The notes: generated by a model from the sequence alone, not told the origin. 64,000 nucleotides of DNA from Ziziphus jujuba (GCF_031755915.1 NC_083384.1:27384001-27448000); one strand, 5' to 3'. Positions 12,426 to 26,500 are shown, numbered from the stretch's first letter. Translations and numbers: made by a program.

Positions 12426-12507
12426 CTCTTTTTTGATCTATTAGCTTCTTCATTTATCTCCTAAAAATCTCTTTTTTGATCTATTAGCTTCTTCATTTAT
12501 CTCCTAA
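12426..12507. repeat. 39-bp tandem repeat, period 43 bp
   Basis: A 39-bp unit starting 'ctcttttttgatctatt' and ending 'atttatctcctaa' occurs at 12426-12464 and again at 12469-12507, apparently identical and separated by four bases. It looks like a recent local duplication. Confidence 0.85.
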
Positions 12508-12698
12508 CTTGTAAGATCCCAACTATTTTATGTAATAAAAGATAAGTTACTTATTTTTTTGGCCACCCAAAAATGCTTACAACTGCTTTGGCGAGCTGAT
12601 TAATCATCAGCGATACTATCTTTCTTTTCTTTTTTTTTTTTTGTTTTTAATTACCTTCTATTCAACCAATTAATGACCAAACAAAGATAGAAATGATT

Positions 12699-12819
12699 TT
12701 TTTTTTTTTTTAGGTCAAAAGGATATTTTATTAAAACAAAGCAAAAGAACAGAGTTAAACAAAATCACTGTTTTTAAACTCCGTTGATAAAGCAGTATAC
12801 TAGACAGCAAATATTACAC
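12699..12819 (-). mobile_element. 5'-truncated non-LTR retrotransposon or SINE insertion
   Basis: About 121 bp starts with a T run on the plus strand (a poly(A) tail on the minus strand) and is flanked by the direct repeat 'agaaatgatt' (12689-12698 and 12820-12829). Read on the minus strand, the 3' end contains 'aataaaatatcctttt' before the tail, as in many plant LINE 3' ends. A target-site duplication plus a poly(A) tail is the signature of target-primed reverse transcription. The body is too short to assign a family. Confidence 0.7.
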
Positions 12820-15800
12820 AGAAATGATTAATTGACATATAATAATTATTATTATTGTTTCTTCATCCAAATGACTGATTTATGGTTAAATGAGAATACT
12901 TATGTAACAAGAGTTTTAGCTATTAGATAAATTAATAATTGTTATTTGAATTTAAGATTAATTGTAACTTAGTACCCTGTATTTAATGGATTGCACATCA
13001 AATCTCAAGTTCAAAATGTTCCACATTGATCTTTTAATCTATGATTTGTTGTACATTAATCCAAATTACAAATCAATTAATAGAAAGTTTACAAATTTAA
13101 AAAATTGATTAGTTTTCTCAATTTACAAACAACAGGAGCCAAGAAATAAATAGATAAATTGATTCACTGATTAATGAAAAAACTAGTCAATTCTAATCAA
13201 ATTTTAAACATTTAATTAATCAATTTGAAAATCAATTTAAAATTTTAACTAATGTAAAATAAATTGTAAATTAAAAACCTAATATGAACATCTTAAATTC
13301 AAAAACTTCATATAAAATTTGATTAAAATATAAAATACTAAAATGTAATTGTCCAATTTAAATATAAAATCTTGAATGACATGAAAAATTATTTGTCTTT
13401 GCCACTTAAAAATTCTTTATTTAATAAAGTAAGAAACTCCCTCCCTAGAGAAAAATAATTTTTATATCGTTGTTGAACTTGACCAAGAAATAAACATATA
13501 TAAATCCATATATGAGTTCTTAAAATACTAATTCCCTGAGAGACACATATATAGAGAGAGAGGGTGGGGGGTAAAGCCACTTGTAAAATAGAAGCCAAGC
13601 AAAGCAATGATGACTTGATGTGGTGTATATAGAAAGAGTAAGAACAAAAAACTTCCAAAAAATAAAATAAAATAAAATAGAATAAACGGATTAAATTAAA
13701 CGCGAACACAATTAATACCAAAATTACAAGCAATTTCCTAGCAAATGACAACTCAAACCTTATGATACATGTATACATACGTGTATATATATATATATAT
13801 ATAATATACACAAAATGGATAGCCTTTCTGGGTTGTGTTGCCGTGTTGTTAACCATCCTTAGCACGATTCATATGCATATATATTAATATGTGTATATTA
13901 GCTACATTTTCTTCCTTGTTTGTTGTTAGATTCTAAAGTCCTCAACTTATGAATATTATGCACCCTTATAATGCTTTGATCTGCTTTACTTACCAATTAA
14001 ATTAGATTTGGACTTCTATAGCCTTGAAGACTTTTTTTTTTTTTTTGTTTAATCAGAATTTAATGGGTTATCTCAATATTATTTTGTTATTGCTAATTTA
14101 TACTGCATTAAATTAACTTTGTCAATTCTCTTAAATAATTAAAAATGGAGAAACAAGTTACTTATCTATCAAATATGCTGATTAATCTTAACATACATGC
14201 AAATATATAGATATACATACCCGGTGGACGTACGTGGAGCCTCCATTTTTATGCTTACCTATTGATTCCTATTATCTTAATTACAAAATTCAACTTGCTT
14301 AAAATTAAACCAAACAGTTTCAACCATGTATACTTTTAAGATCTATTTGCTGCGTTGGATTAGATTAACTAGATTGAACTATACTACATTTTAAGTGTAA
14401 TCCCTCCAAATTAGGCCAAACTTAAAATTGATTTAGCTAAATTCTAAAGTCTATATCAAACGACTCTTAGAATGTATTTAATATGCACAATAGATAAAGG
14501 AGTAGAGTAGAATAGCTATTTAGTAGGATCAACTATTCGTATATTTGTTTTATTTTAAATTTCAGAACTGTCTATTTCATAGAAATAGTTATTCATCCAT
14601 TTTAAATAATGATTATATTCTATTTGAAAACTCATAATTACCATTCATTCATTTGAAAAATAACAATCCTTGTCATATTTAAAATAAATTCAAATCTATA
14701 TTGATTATCTTAAACTAAACATATATAAATAACTATAAAATTTAACTTTTAATTAATTTTTTTTAATCAAATTTGATGTTTTTGAAAAAAAATTATGAAC
14801 TCTAGATATTAAACTTAATTCAAGATAATAACCAAACGTATTAATATGAATTCATATCTATTACTTTTTTTTATTTTTTTTAATTCATATGAATAGATAT
14901 TTTTATTTTATTAGAAATAATTATTCTATTTCTAATATATCAAATGTACCATTACCCTTAACTCACTTTATGTATAATAATCTAAATTTGAGTGTGAAAA
15001 GCACTTGGAAAAATTCAATAGAATGAATGTCATGAGCTATTTTATAAATAAACTATATTATATAGTAGGTCAAGTGTAAATTTTTTTCCTCCTAAAAAAT
15101 CAACTTCTTTGGTGGAGAGATTTCCTAATGTAAGAGTTTACATCTATTATAGCAAAATTATATGAATATATTATACATATTAAGTGAAATTTCATTTAAA
15201 CTTTCTTATTTTTGCCTTAATTACAATTAGATTTTATGTTTTTAACAGTTAATTTTAACTATAATTATATTTTTTCAATATCATTCAATCATAAAATGTA
15301 GATTTTTAACATTTTAACGATAAAAATTAACAAAAAAAAAATTGATAAAGGAATCTATTTTAATAGATATAGAATACTAAAGAGAGATTAATAATAATTT
15401 TCAAAAAAAATTAAAAGAAAAATTAAATGAAATTTACCATATATATTATAACATACATTGTCAGGTAGAGAAGGTGGTCACCCCACAAAGGTGGCTACAA
15501 AACATTAGAAAAGAGAGGAGACTCAAAATTAACATTTGGGTATTAATAATGGTGAGCGCAAACTGAAGTTTTTATATGCCATATTATCTGGGGCTGCGTG
15601 TCATGCTGGTGAATTATTAGTACGAATTGATATATATTATTGGAATTTACTGTAGGATTTTTGTCATTTTATTCAATAAACCACATACAATTTGTTGTGC
15701 TCTGCACACCTATCTTTGCAAAACTAACTTTTTTTTTTCTTTTGCAAGAAAAGAAAAAAATTTCATGTTGGATTCAACTAACGATTGATTCAGTTTGGTA

Positions 15801-18069
15801 AATTAATGGTACATCCACAATCTTTTTGGACATATATATATGTTTGTGGTCCTTAATTGCTCTTTATGTATATCCAACTAGTGCTTAATCTACCTTGCAT
15901 AAATAAACAAATCAAATTAATTTGTACAGTTTTAAGATTAGTTGGTGTTATTTTATGCTTCTTGTTGCAAAATTACATCGAAAAGGATCGAAGCCTAACC
16001 AACTATATGTACCATTTTTAGGCTTTCCCTCTCAACTCCATATCATATATCACTTACTGAAAAAAGTTGGAGACCTTTTTATTGGCCATCCTAAAATGTT
16101 TCTTTTTCTTCACCAACTGAACAAATTTAAAAGTTATTGCAACTCCTCTAAATCATCACAAATTTTGTTTGTTAGTTATCTTATTTTTATTATTTATTTA
16201 TTTACTTTTTGCTTCATATCATTCTATCACCGTGTGTGTGTATGTATATATATATATATATATATATACAATATTGATTTGTGGTGAACATATTCTCATT
16301 TTATATTAGAAACCATATAAATATAATTATGGTATGAATAACATTTCCCTATCTTTTATTTATTTATTTTTATATATTATGGGGAAGGAATTTGAAACCA
16401 ACGGTTTATAATTAGAGATTTTAACATAGTAGTATGAAATTAACCAATATAAGAGTTGTTATATATGGTTATACTTGTAGTAATTACCTTTTTCTTGCCC
16501 TGTATTTGTCTATATAAAATGGATGATAACATTATCTCATCTTCTTTTATTTATTTATTTATTTATTTTTGGCTAAAATTATCTCAACTTTATTTATCTG
16601 TGCTTTTATGTCATTCTTGTATTCTTTTTGTTAATAGCACTGTAATGGCAGTGGACAAGCATGCTTTTAATTTGCTTTATCTTACACTGTGTATCGTCGA
16701 ATGCGTGCATGTTCAAGCATAAAAGGCCCAAAAGCTTGATTTTATATCTCCTATGACATAAATCGATATTACAATAACATTTGAAATTCTATATAAATTT
16801 TTATATAGCTTTTCTTTCCGACAAGTAAGCTAGTCTTTCATTTTAAATATCAATTTGCTGGACCAACCAGGATGTTTTACACAAAATTAATGACGAAAGC
16901 TGAAAGATGGTCCTAGCCTAGCTAAGAGTTTACAATAAGTTTTTAGGGCACTTAAATCAGAGCCATTTTTATTATTTATATGTCGTTTTCTTTATTTTTG
17001 TCCATGTCTTCCTCAAAAAATCATGCAAATAAAAAGATCCTATTATCCTACCCACACAAAAGAAAAACAAAAACAAACAAGTAAGGGGAAAAAAAAAAGA
17101 AAAAAAGAAAAAAAAAAGTTAGAGCTAGCGTATAGAAATATACTTTGCTTTGTGCTTCCATCCTTTGTAGACAACACACTAAAATCATTTCATTTATTCC
17201 TTTCTAAACATTTGGCTTTTCTTGTTGAGTATGATTGATATAGAGCCTCAACTACTCAACTTTTGTGACCATAATAACCTATACCCTTTCTACTATTGCA
17301 CCATATTATGTACCTCATAGCTCATTTTAATCCCTAATTAATTAGTTAATCATATTACTTCAACTATAAGAATTTTGAAGCAAACTGCCTAGATATATCA
17401 CTAATTGTCTGCTCAAAGACACTTTTTTCCATCTCTAAGGACTCTAAAAAGCTCAACCACCTAGTGATGCTTTCACTTCAAGTAGTACATGTAATAAAAC
17501 AGGTAATTGCAGTACAAAATTTGCCTAATCAAATAATCATTAGTGTCCCGAACGACTCAGTTTGCTAATATTTTTCTTCAAGAGTGACACAGAGTTCGAA
17601 TTTCACACATTTTTCAGTGATATTAAAGATAAAATAATATTTGATCATTTTGAGTATAAATTACAAGATCTTATTATTATATATCTTCACCTTATTTTTG
17701 GACAAATCTAAAATCGAATATAATATACACTTTAAGTTGTGCATTAATTTTCATTTACTTATTTGAACTTTAGCCTATCAGAACTACCATGTTAGTTACC
17801 AATAAATGTTAAATGTTCATTAAGGGATGCCAAATGACATTTTTTTTTTTAAATTAAGATATTTACATATCATCTTATTTACGGCTTGACTGGGCCATAC
17901 AAATTTTTGTGCCATCATAGTAAAATAAAAAGCATTCAAAACCCACATATAAAATGGTAGGACCCTTTTCCCACTAAATTGCAACCTGAATTTTATTATA
18001 TTTTTTTCCCCTTTTTTTCTCTCTTAAGTTTCATAGTACAAAAGATAAACCATATAATAACATTAATAT

Positions 18070-18075
<6 letters not shown>

Positions 18076-18106
<31 letters not shown>
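18076..18106. repeat. (TA)n microsatellite upstream of HMA5 copy 2
   Basis: A near-perfect TA run ends about 70 bp before the start codon of the second HMA5 gene. It could supply the TATA function or lie in the leader; no other clear TATA box is nearby. Confidence 0.8.
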
Positions 18107-18109
<3 letters not shown>

Positions 18110-18178
18110 ACCAGGCAACCATCTACCAACTTAAAAAAGCTTCAAAACTTGCAGACAGAAACAAGAGGTCATTCATTC

Positions 18179-21100
18179 ATGGCAACCAAGTTCATTAATC
18201 AACTGAGAAGTTGCATTTGCAATGATGAGAGCTTGGCTTCCATGTCTCCAAGAGTACCACACTACACTCCCTCCATGACCAAGAGCCCAAAAAGCTTGTC
18301 TCCCCATGAAAACAACAACAACAACTACAACTCCGAGGAACGCTCTGATCAGTTTATGAACGCTGTGTTCCAAGTCACCGGAATGACATGCTCTGCATGT
18401 GCTGCTTCCGTCGAAAAGGCCGTCAAGAGGCTTGCCGGAATACGCCAAGCCTCGGTCGATGTTCTAAACAATAGAGCTCTTGTTCTATTCTATCCCTCCT
18501 TTGTTACTGTAAGTAATTTGATTTTCTCTCCGTTGGTTTTAATTTTCAGAAGGATTAATTGTCATGGAGTTTATATATATATATATAATAAATAATATAT
18601 AACTTTAATATTTATGGAAGAAGTACTAGAGTTGAATCTTTTACATTTTTCTTTTCTTCTTTGGGTCGTCTCAAAGCCAGCGCGGCGCCCCCCCCCCCAC
18701 CCCCCAAAAAAAAAAAAAAAAAAAAAAAAAAAAGAAGAAGAAGAGAAAATCCAAAAGATTTATTCTCTGAAAAAGTATATGATGTTTCTCTGCTTCTCCA
18801 CATTATCCAAAATGATTAAATATATTTTTAAGAGAGAATTTATTATTAAGATTAGAGAAATGAAAATTCAAAATTTGTTGGTTTTTTTAATATATATAAA
18901 AAAAGGGAGATTAATATATATATATATATATATATATGTAATTTGGTATCATTACTTTTCCAAAATGTGCTTGCTTACTTTTTGGGTCCCTCCTATAATA
19001 CATGATTGACAACTAGATTCTCAAAACTAGTCTATCAAAATTTCAATTTTGAACCAACATTAACTCCTACTGGTTTTAGATAATTAATGTGTTTTCTGAG
19101 TGGCCTGAAAAAGTTGTTTCACATGCATTATTTGTTGTCCAACTAATTTTTTGTCTTTTTGGTTCTCTCTTATTTATCTGAAAAGGCCCTTTTGTAGTTG
19201 CTTGTAGAAAACACAAAAACTTTTACTGCTGTGTCATGATTGCTTGAAGTGGGATTAGAAAGAAATTCCATGTTTCCCACAATTGCATGTGTTCTTAAAA
19301 CTATAATATCCTTTCTGATAAAAAAAGTTCAGTTGGGTTTTGCAAATATGGAAATTAGGCTAACCAGGTTCATCCTAATTCAACTTGGAAAAAGATCCAA
19401 AACTTTATAGCTTTACCTTCTTCAGCTCCTTTTTGTCTTTCTCGTTCTTGCCAAAACCATCTTGATTTTACAACACAAATTTATATGCTTTGTTTAATTA
19501 AGTACCAACCTAGACCTATAATTATCACCAACCAAAAAAAAAAAAAAAAAAAAACAGATCCTGCCCCTTAACAAAAATGGTTCTTAGTAATTGTATCAAC
19601 TTTGAAATTGGCAATAGGCCTTTTCCTGATGGGAAAATGGTTTCTAGCCCAACTTGTGAAAGTTCATGGTTTGCCTCTGGCTTCATTGAGACATTGCCAT
19701 TGGACAACGTGTGGAACCAATGCTGCCACATGGCAGCGTCTGTATGGTGCCAGCTCAACCACAAAATTTGGTGGATTTTAATTTGCTAGTACTTATTATG
19801 AAAGCTGGAAAATTTGTATTTCGCTGGTACAATATGGTCTGCAACTCTTTCAGTAGTATTATAACTGTTATTCAACATTTTTTCAGGAGGAAGAGATTCG
19901 TGGGAAAATTGAAGATGCTGGATTTCAAGCCACTTTGATCAAAGAAGAGAGTAATGCAAAATCCATACAAAAATGTCGAATTCGTATAAAGGGAATGACT
20001 TGCACATCTTGCTCATCCACTGTTGAATCAGCTTTGAATGCACTTCATGGTGTTCAAAGCTCAAATGTGGCTTTAGCAACTGAAGAAGCACAAGTTCATT
20101 ATGATCCCAAGGTCATCAGCTACAACCAGCTCCTTCAAACCGTAGAAGATACTGGTTTCGAAGCCATGTTAATCAGTATAGGAGAAGATATAAGCAGGAT
20201 TGAAATTGAAATTGAAGGAATGAAAACTGACCATTCCATTGCAACCATAACAAAGTCTCTCCAAGCTCTACCAGGTGTTCAAGATGTAGATATACTGCCT
20301 GAACTCAATAAAATCTCCATTTCTTACAAACCAGAATTGACAGGACCAAGAACTTTCATTGAAGTAATAGAGTCTACTGGTTCTGGCCATTTCAAAGCCA
20401 TGATATATCCTGAAGGAAGAGGAAAAGACTCTTATAGACAGCAGGAGATTAAGCAGTACTACAAATTCTTTTTATGGGGCTTGATTTTCACTATTCCAGT
20501 ATTTTTAACCTCCATGGTTTTCATGTATGTTCCTGGAATAAAGAGACTGTTAGACGCCAAAATTGTTAATAACCTCACTATTGGTGGGATTTTGAGGTGG
20601 GAGCTGTCAACTCCGGTGCAATTTATCGTTGGCTGGAGGTTTTATATTGGTTCTTACAAAGCCTTGCGCCATGGTTCTCCTAATATGGATGTTTTGATTG
20701 CTTTAGGAACAAATGCAGCTTACTTTTACTCTGTCTACACAGTGTTAAGAGCCGCTAACTCCAGAGACTTCAACGGAGCTGATTTCTTTGAGACCAGTGC
20801 AATGCTTATAACATTCATTCTGTTGGGGAAGTATTTGGAGGTTTTGGCTAAGGGAAAGACTTCTGAGGCAATTGCCAAGCTTATGGAGTTAGCACCTGAG
20901 ACAGCAACATTGTTGACTCTAAATGAGGAAGGAAATGTGATTGGCGAGCTAGAAATTGATAGCCGGTTGATACAAAAGGATGATGTGATAAAGGTTGTTC
21001 CTGGTGCAAAAGTAGCCTCGGATGGTTTGGTTATATGGGGGGAAAGTCATGTCAATGAGAGCATGATAACAGGAGAAGCAAAGCCTGTGTCGAAAAGGAA

Positions 21101-23019
21101 GGCTGATTCAGTAATCGGTGGCACCGTGAATGAGAATGGGGTGTTGCATGTCAAGGCAACAAGAGTTGGATCAGAGAGTGCACTGTCACAGATAGTTCGC
21201 CTTGTTGAGTCTGCCCAAATGGCTAAAGCTCCTGTCCAGAAGTTTGCAGACAGGATTTCTAAGTACTTTGTGCCATTGGTAGCTAAAAACCTATAATTAT
21301 ATCCTCTTTTTTTTTTTTTTTTTTTTTCTGAATTCAATTTGGACTTGTATTAAGAAAACTTACTGATGGAAATCTTTCTTTTTGCAGGTTATCACATTTT
21401 CATTTTCAACTTGGTTTGCCTGGTTTTTGGCAGGAAAGTTGCACAGCTATCCACATTCATGGATACCATCTTCCATGGACAGTTTTGAGCTTGCACTTCA
21501 GTTTGGTATATCGGTTGTGGTAATAGCCTGCCCTTGTGCTTTAGGCCTAGCAACTCCTACTGCTGTTATGGTTGGTACAGGAGTTGGTGCATCTCAAGGT
21601 GTGCTGATTAAAGGTGGTCAGGCATTAGAAAGTGCTCATAAGGTCAGTAGGACTTTGTTTAGAAGTTTTGTAACATCTTCTTCATCTTTTCACATGTGTC
21701 AAATGCCTGCTGAGTTCTCATGAATCTGAAAATTGGATAGTCATCTTGTATAGGTGAACTGCATTGTGTTTGACAAGACGGGAACTCTCACAGTTGGGAA
21801 GCCAGTGGTTGTTAACACAAGACTCTTGAAACAAATGCTACCTCAAGAGTTCTACGAACTTGTTGCTGCAACTGAGGTATGCAAATTCCAGGAAACTGGA
21901 CTGATCCTAGTGCGGGTAATATCATATGAATACTTCTCTTGTTGTGTGCTTGTACTAGGCGAACAGTGAACATCCTCTAGGAAAGGCCATCATTGAGTAT
22001 GCCAAAATATTCCGTGAAGATGCAGAGAACCCTTTGTGGCCAGAAGTACAAGACTTTGTCTCCCTTACTGGTCAGGGAGTGAAGGCTATGGTTCGGAACA
22101 AGGAAATTATTGTGGGAAACAAGAGCTTAATCTTGGAGAAGGACATCACTATCCCGACAGATGCTGAAGAAGCACTTGCGGAAGCTGAAGGAATGGCTCA
22201 AACTGGAATTATAGTGTCTATTGACAGAGAAGTAGCAGGGGTTATAGCCATTTCTGATCCATTGAAACCAGGTTCTCAAGAAGTCATTTCTATTCTCAAA
22301 TCCATGAAAGTTAAGAGCATCATGGTGACAGGTGACAATTGGGGTACGGCCAATTCTATTGCTAAGGAAGTTGGCATTGATACTGTGATTGCGGGAGCCA
22401 AACCCGAGCAGAAAGCAGAGGAAGTGAAGCATTTGCAGGTGTGTATTTAATAGGAAGACAAAAAGGCATTTCCGAACTTTACTACTACCCTTTTTTCCCA
22501 TTTATATCGATCATCAGACAAGACAAAGCCCAATTCAGTCGCTTTTGCCCAAAAACTCTACTGTAATAACTATAATTTAGCTCCATTCTTTCTCATGCAC
22601 AGGCTTCAGGCTATACAGTGGCAATGGTGGGCGACGGAATCAATGACTCACCAGCGCTTGTGGCGGCAGACGTTGGAGTGGCAATTGGTGCTGGCACAGA
22701 CATAGCAATTGAGGCAGCTGACATTGTTCTTATGAAGAGCAACTTGGAGGATGTGATCACAGCCATTGATCTTTCCAGGAAAACTTTTCTCCGTATTCGT
22801 TTGAACTATATCTGGGCATTGGGTTATAATGTGCTTGGCATTCCAATAGCTGCAGGAGCCCTTTTCCCATCCACAGGTTTCCGATTGCCACCATGGATTG
22901 CTGGAGCTGCAATGGCAGCCTCCTCTGTTAGTGTTGTTTGCTGTTCTCTTTTGTTGAAGAATTACAGGAGACCAAAGAAACTGGACAATCTTGGGATACA
23001 TGGAATAAGAATTGAATGA
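18179..23019 (+). CDS. HMA5: HMA5-type copper-transporting P1B-ATPase, copy 2
   Basis: Second intact Cu(I)-ATPase of the array. Exons: 18179-18508, 19887-21278, 21388-21642, 21754-21876, 21959-22438 and 22603-23019; all junctions are GT-AG and in frame, giving 998 residues. Exon phases match copy 1; exon 1 is longer (an Asn-rich stretch before the first HMA domain) and exon 5 is four codons shorter. Two HMA domains have GMTCSAC and GMTCTSC, and the third repeat lacks Cys. TGEA replaces TGES in the actuator-loop motif (GEAKP). CPC with ALGLATP, DKTGT, SEHP and GDGIND are all present. The ATG gives [11 protein letters not shown], aligned with copy 1. The N-terminus and intron 1 (1378 bp) are the most diverged parts, so the two copies may differ in regulation. 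Full copper export is expected, but the Ser-to-Ala change deserves a check. Confidence 0.95.
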
Positions 23020-23552
23020 ACTAACGGATTTCTTTTTTCTTTTTCGTATGCCATTTACGGTTATATTTCTTCTTGGAAATATCTCTTAGATTGATCAAAA
23101 ACAGATGAAAATAATGTAACCTTGCCAGTTGGTATTCCATGTGCTCAAGAAAATATTTGATATCAAAAGCAAAATTTCCAGAAAATTCCAGGCTGTTACG
23201 AGTAAATTTGGTAAACAAAGACATTCATAGTTGGTCCAATATTTTTCCTTTTGCTGTAAACAAGAGTTTGGAGTTTTGTTTAACAATTGAAGGCTGATAA
23301 GCTCTCTTAAGCTTGAATAACTCATCACCAATGGATTCTACCATGATAAGAATTTTGGAGATAAAGTTGGTGCAGCACAAGTAGAAACCTGTTATTTCCA
23401 TATAAGTTGTATAATAGCACATGTATTAAAGTTTTATGTCATAAGATTCACACACAGCACCGTAGATGTCACATTTACAGCAGGATTAGCCATCACAAGA
23501 CCCAAACCGCTATGTAAAAATGACAGAATTGTACCTTCGAGTATCTCAACTC

Positions 23553-26500
23553 TCACATCTTTGAAGGCAGCACCTTTTTAAAGCTTGACTCAGCCTCACT
23601 GTCTAGGCCCTTCAACCGACGCTCTTGGAATCTTTCTTTGGCCCTGTAAAGGAGTCGGTGAACTTCATCAAAATGAGGTTCAGTTGCGCTTCTTGTATTC
23701 TCAATCCACTGCTGAACTTTCTTGTGCGGGCCAAGTATGTCTATGTGATCCTTCTCATCCAAAACCTAAATACAAGAAATTAGCTTGCAATGAGGTCCAA
23801 AATATATATATTCCATAAACAACTTATTTTTATCAGTCATGATCATTAAATTCAGAAAATATTAGAGCATGAAAGGTTCCATAAGAGATATTTTGACCGT
23901 AAAAGGTGATCTTTTTTTTTATAAGAAACAACCTTTCATTGATAGGAAATCAATACTAAAGGTGGAGGAGAGAAATCGATAAGAAATCCTCAAAAGAACC
24001 AAAAATACATAAGAACATAAAGAAAATAATAAAGACTTATAAACGCATTGACCACCGGACCAAACCGATCTCGGCATGGCCACTCTTGGCTACTAAATTA
24101 TTTTGTGAAGAAATTTTTGTTCATCAGGCTCCAAATTTCCTGGAAAGTTCTGCCACACCCTATAATAAAATTCTTTCCTCATCTCATGAGAAGTAACAAA
24201 ACAGAAAAATATTTCTAAGCGTTATGCATCTGAATTTACCTCAAGTTGCATAATTTCGCATACAAGGCTAAGATCTGCAATGGATGGTTGACGACCACCC
24301 AGCAGGAAGCGTCCATTCCCCTTGAGCCAAACAGTCTCTATTTTTGACAAAGATGAAGACAGAAGTTTCCTAGCTTCTGCAGCGGCTTGTGGGTTCATTT
24401 GAATTCCGAGCACAGGCCCAAGTACAGTATTTTGAACATACGTAGCTGAAATTCATAGCACCAATATGAAGAAATTAACCCACAGATGAGGGAATACTAG
24501 GCAAAATTTGATATTCCATATGTTTTAAGTGAATGCAGTGATGAAGGAGATTCCACAACACAATAACAATCAATCACATTATATGATTATTTAATGCCAA
24601 CTAGAGTTACAAAATAGCCTTCCCAAAAATTTAATGCTAGGACATTACTGCAAACACTGATCCTCTACCTATATGGATTAATGTAATTGAAGGGATCCAT
24701 CATCATTTACGGTTATCCTTAACCTCATTTCCATGCACCAAGAATAATTACAACAAAAGAAAAGCAAAAACTACTTAAAAATTAGATATGACCCCAAAAA
24801 GAAAAAAAACGAAAAACAAAAAACAAGACAAAAACGAAGATTACTTGCACCGCGGCGTAAGTTAGAGTGATGCCAATCCAACACTGAGTTAATTTTAGCT
24901 CTCCTAAAGAGATCAGCAGGATACCTGAATAAACGAACAGGAAAGTTACAAGACTTAAAAAGTAGTATAGATTTGATATATTCAAGTTAAGAATAAAATA
25001 AAATAAGATATTAAAATATATGAATGATCTTGCAAATTACAATTGATGGGTGCACATTCCCATCTAATCTACTCAGAAATTAGAATCATGTTAAAGAGAG
25101 TGCATTTAGCTGCGGTAAGCATATTGGTTGCTCGGCTTGTCTAATTTTCTTCTATATACTTTAACATGAAGAGTCTACTAAACCTCATTTTATTTCAAGT
25201 AAAGGAACAAGTTAAGTAACCAAAGGAACTGTATGTTTTCTTCATACTGTTATGTAATGAGATCAATTTGCTACTATAGAGAAACAGAGTAACACCACAG
25301 AATTTTAAGAGCCTTTGTTGGCAGAAAGAATAACCACAATAAAGAAGTAACTGAACTTACCAATGATCTAAGACCCCAGGAAATGCACAAGCAATGTAGA
25401 TGAGAATTGAATGACTGTAAAAAATTTTAGACGAAGTAATTTGGTCAATAAAGTTTCTAAAGTAGGAGATCATACTAAAACACAAAAAAGGTTGCAAGAA
25501 GCAGCACTTGTTCTGCATATTTGCATAATTACAAACCTGAACATCAAATGCCAAGTTATTAGATGTCATCCGCAATAAATACCATACACAAACCAACCAT
25601 TTACGGTTCGATAAATGGCCTTTATAACTTGAAAAGTAATGCAAAGGCATATAAACAATATTGAAGTGCTGATTAACAGCAAAAACTCAAATCACCGGGA
25701 AAACAAAGCAGCTTTGTATAAGTTGTTCAAAACAGAACTACATTATCAATATTTTAATCTAATAAAACCACATAGAAGACCCCTGGTTATGAAGTTCCAA
25801 GCAGTAGGTGACGTAAACCAACCCAACTATATTATAATATCCTGAACAAGCTGACTGGATAAAAGCTCTTTTACACTTGCTTTAGAAAAGAAGTATTGGC
25901 CAATGATGAGTGAACGTCCAAGTCAGTTGAATATACTAACAGAAATATGATCATATGAAATTAGGAAACAGTAAAACAAGTAAATAAATAAAAGTCTTTC
26001 ACAATGTTAACCTCTTAAACATCCTTACATATTCTCATGTACTATGACATCCCATATACAAACAAAACATCTACCAAGAAAATTACCAAAAAACAAAAAA
26101 TCCAGGAATTCGAAATTGGGGGGGGAATATTTTACAAATACCTTTCAAACAGCCTAAATCTTCCATCAACAATAGCAGGAACTTGTGCCATAGGGTTTAT
26201 TTCTGAAGTTAGATAGAAACAGAAGGACCGAAAGAAAAAAAACAAAAGTTTAGGTCAATATTGAGAATCAAATATAAGACACCATGATGCCTCTTACTTA
26301 CCTCCACTGTAGGGGCACCATAAACATGCATTCATATTTTCTACATATATTGTAAGGACTATGGAATGCCTTCATGGACATCAACAATCAATACTACTTG
26401 CATAATTTAAGGTTTCCCCAACTGCAAAATCATTTATTTGCATGTGCTTTGAAAAACCCATTTCATCAATTGGATTTTCAGTTTGACTAACACAATTTTG

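Larger units (their letters stand above)
11801..18065. other. Intergenic spacer between the HMA5 pseudogene and copy 2
   Basis: AT-rich DNA with no supportable gene. It contains a 39-bp tandem repeat (12426-12507), a truncated retro-insertion (12699-12819), a (TA)n run near 13785-13803, a TG/TA run near 16232-16268 and many T and A homopolymers. Open frames at 13389-13865, 15922-16287 and 16456-16722 are low-complexity, without domains or splice context. Confidence 0.5.

Noticed and set aside
13389..13865. 158-residue open frame on the minus strand
   Set aside because: Low-complexity, rich in Ile, Tyr and Phe from TA and T/A runs; no domain, no splice context and no coding-like base composition.
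15922..16287. 121-residue plus-strand frame
   Set aside because: Ends in a TA microsatellite and has no recognisable motif; likely chance.
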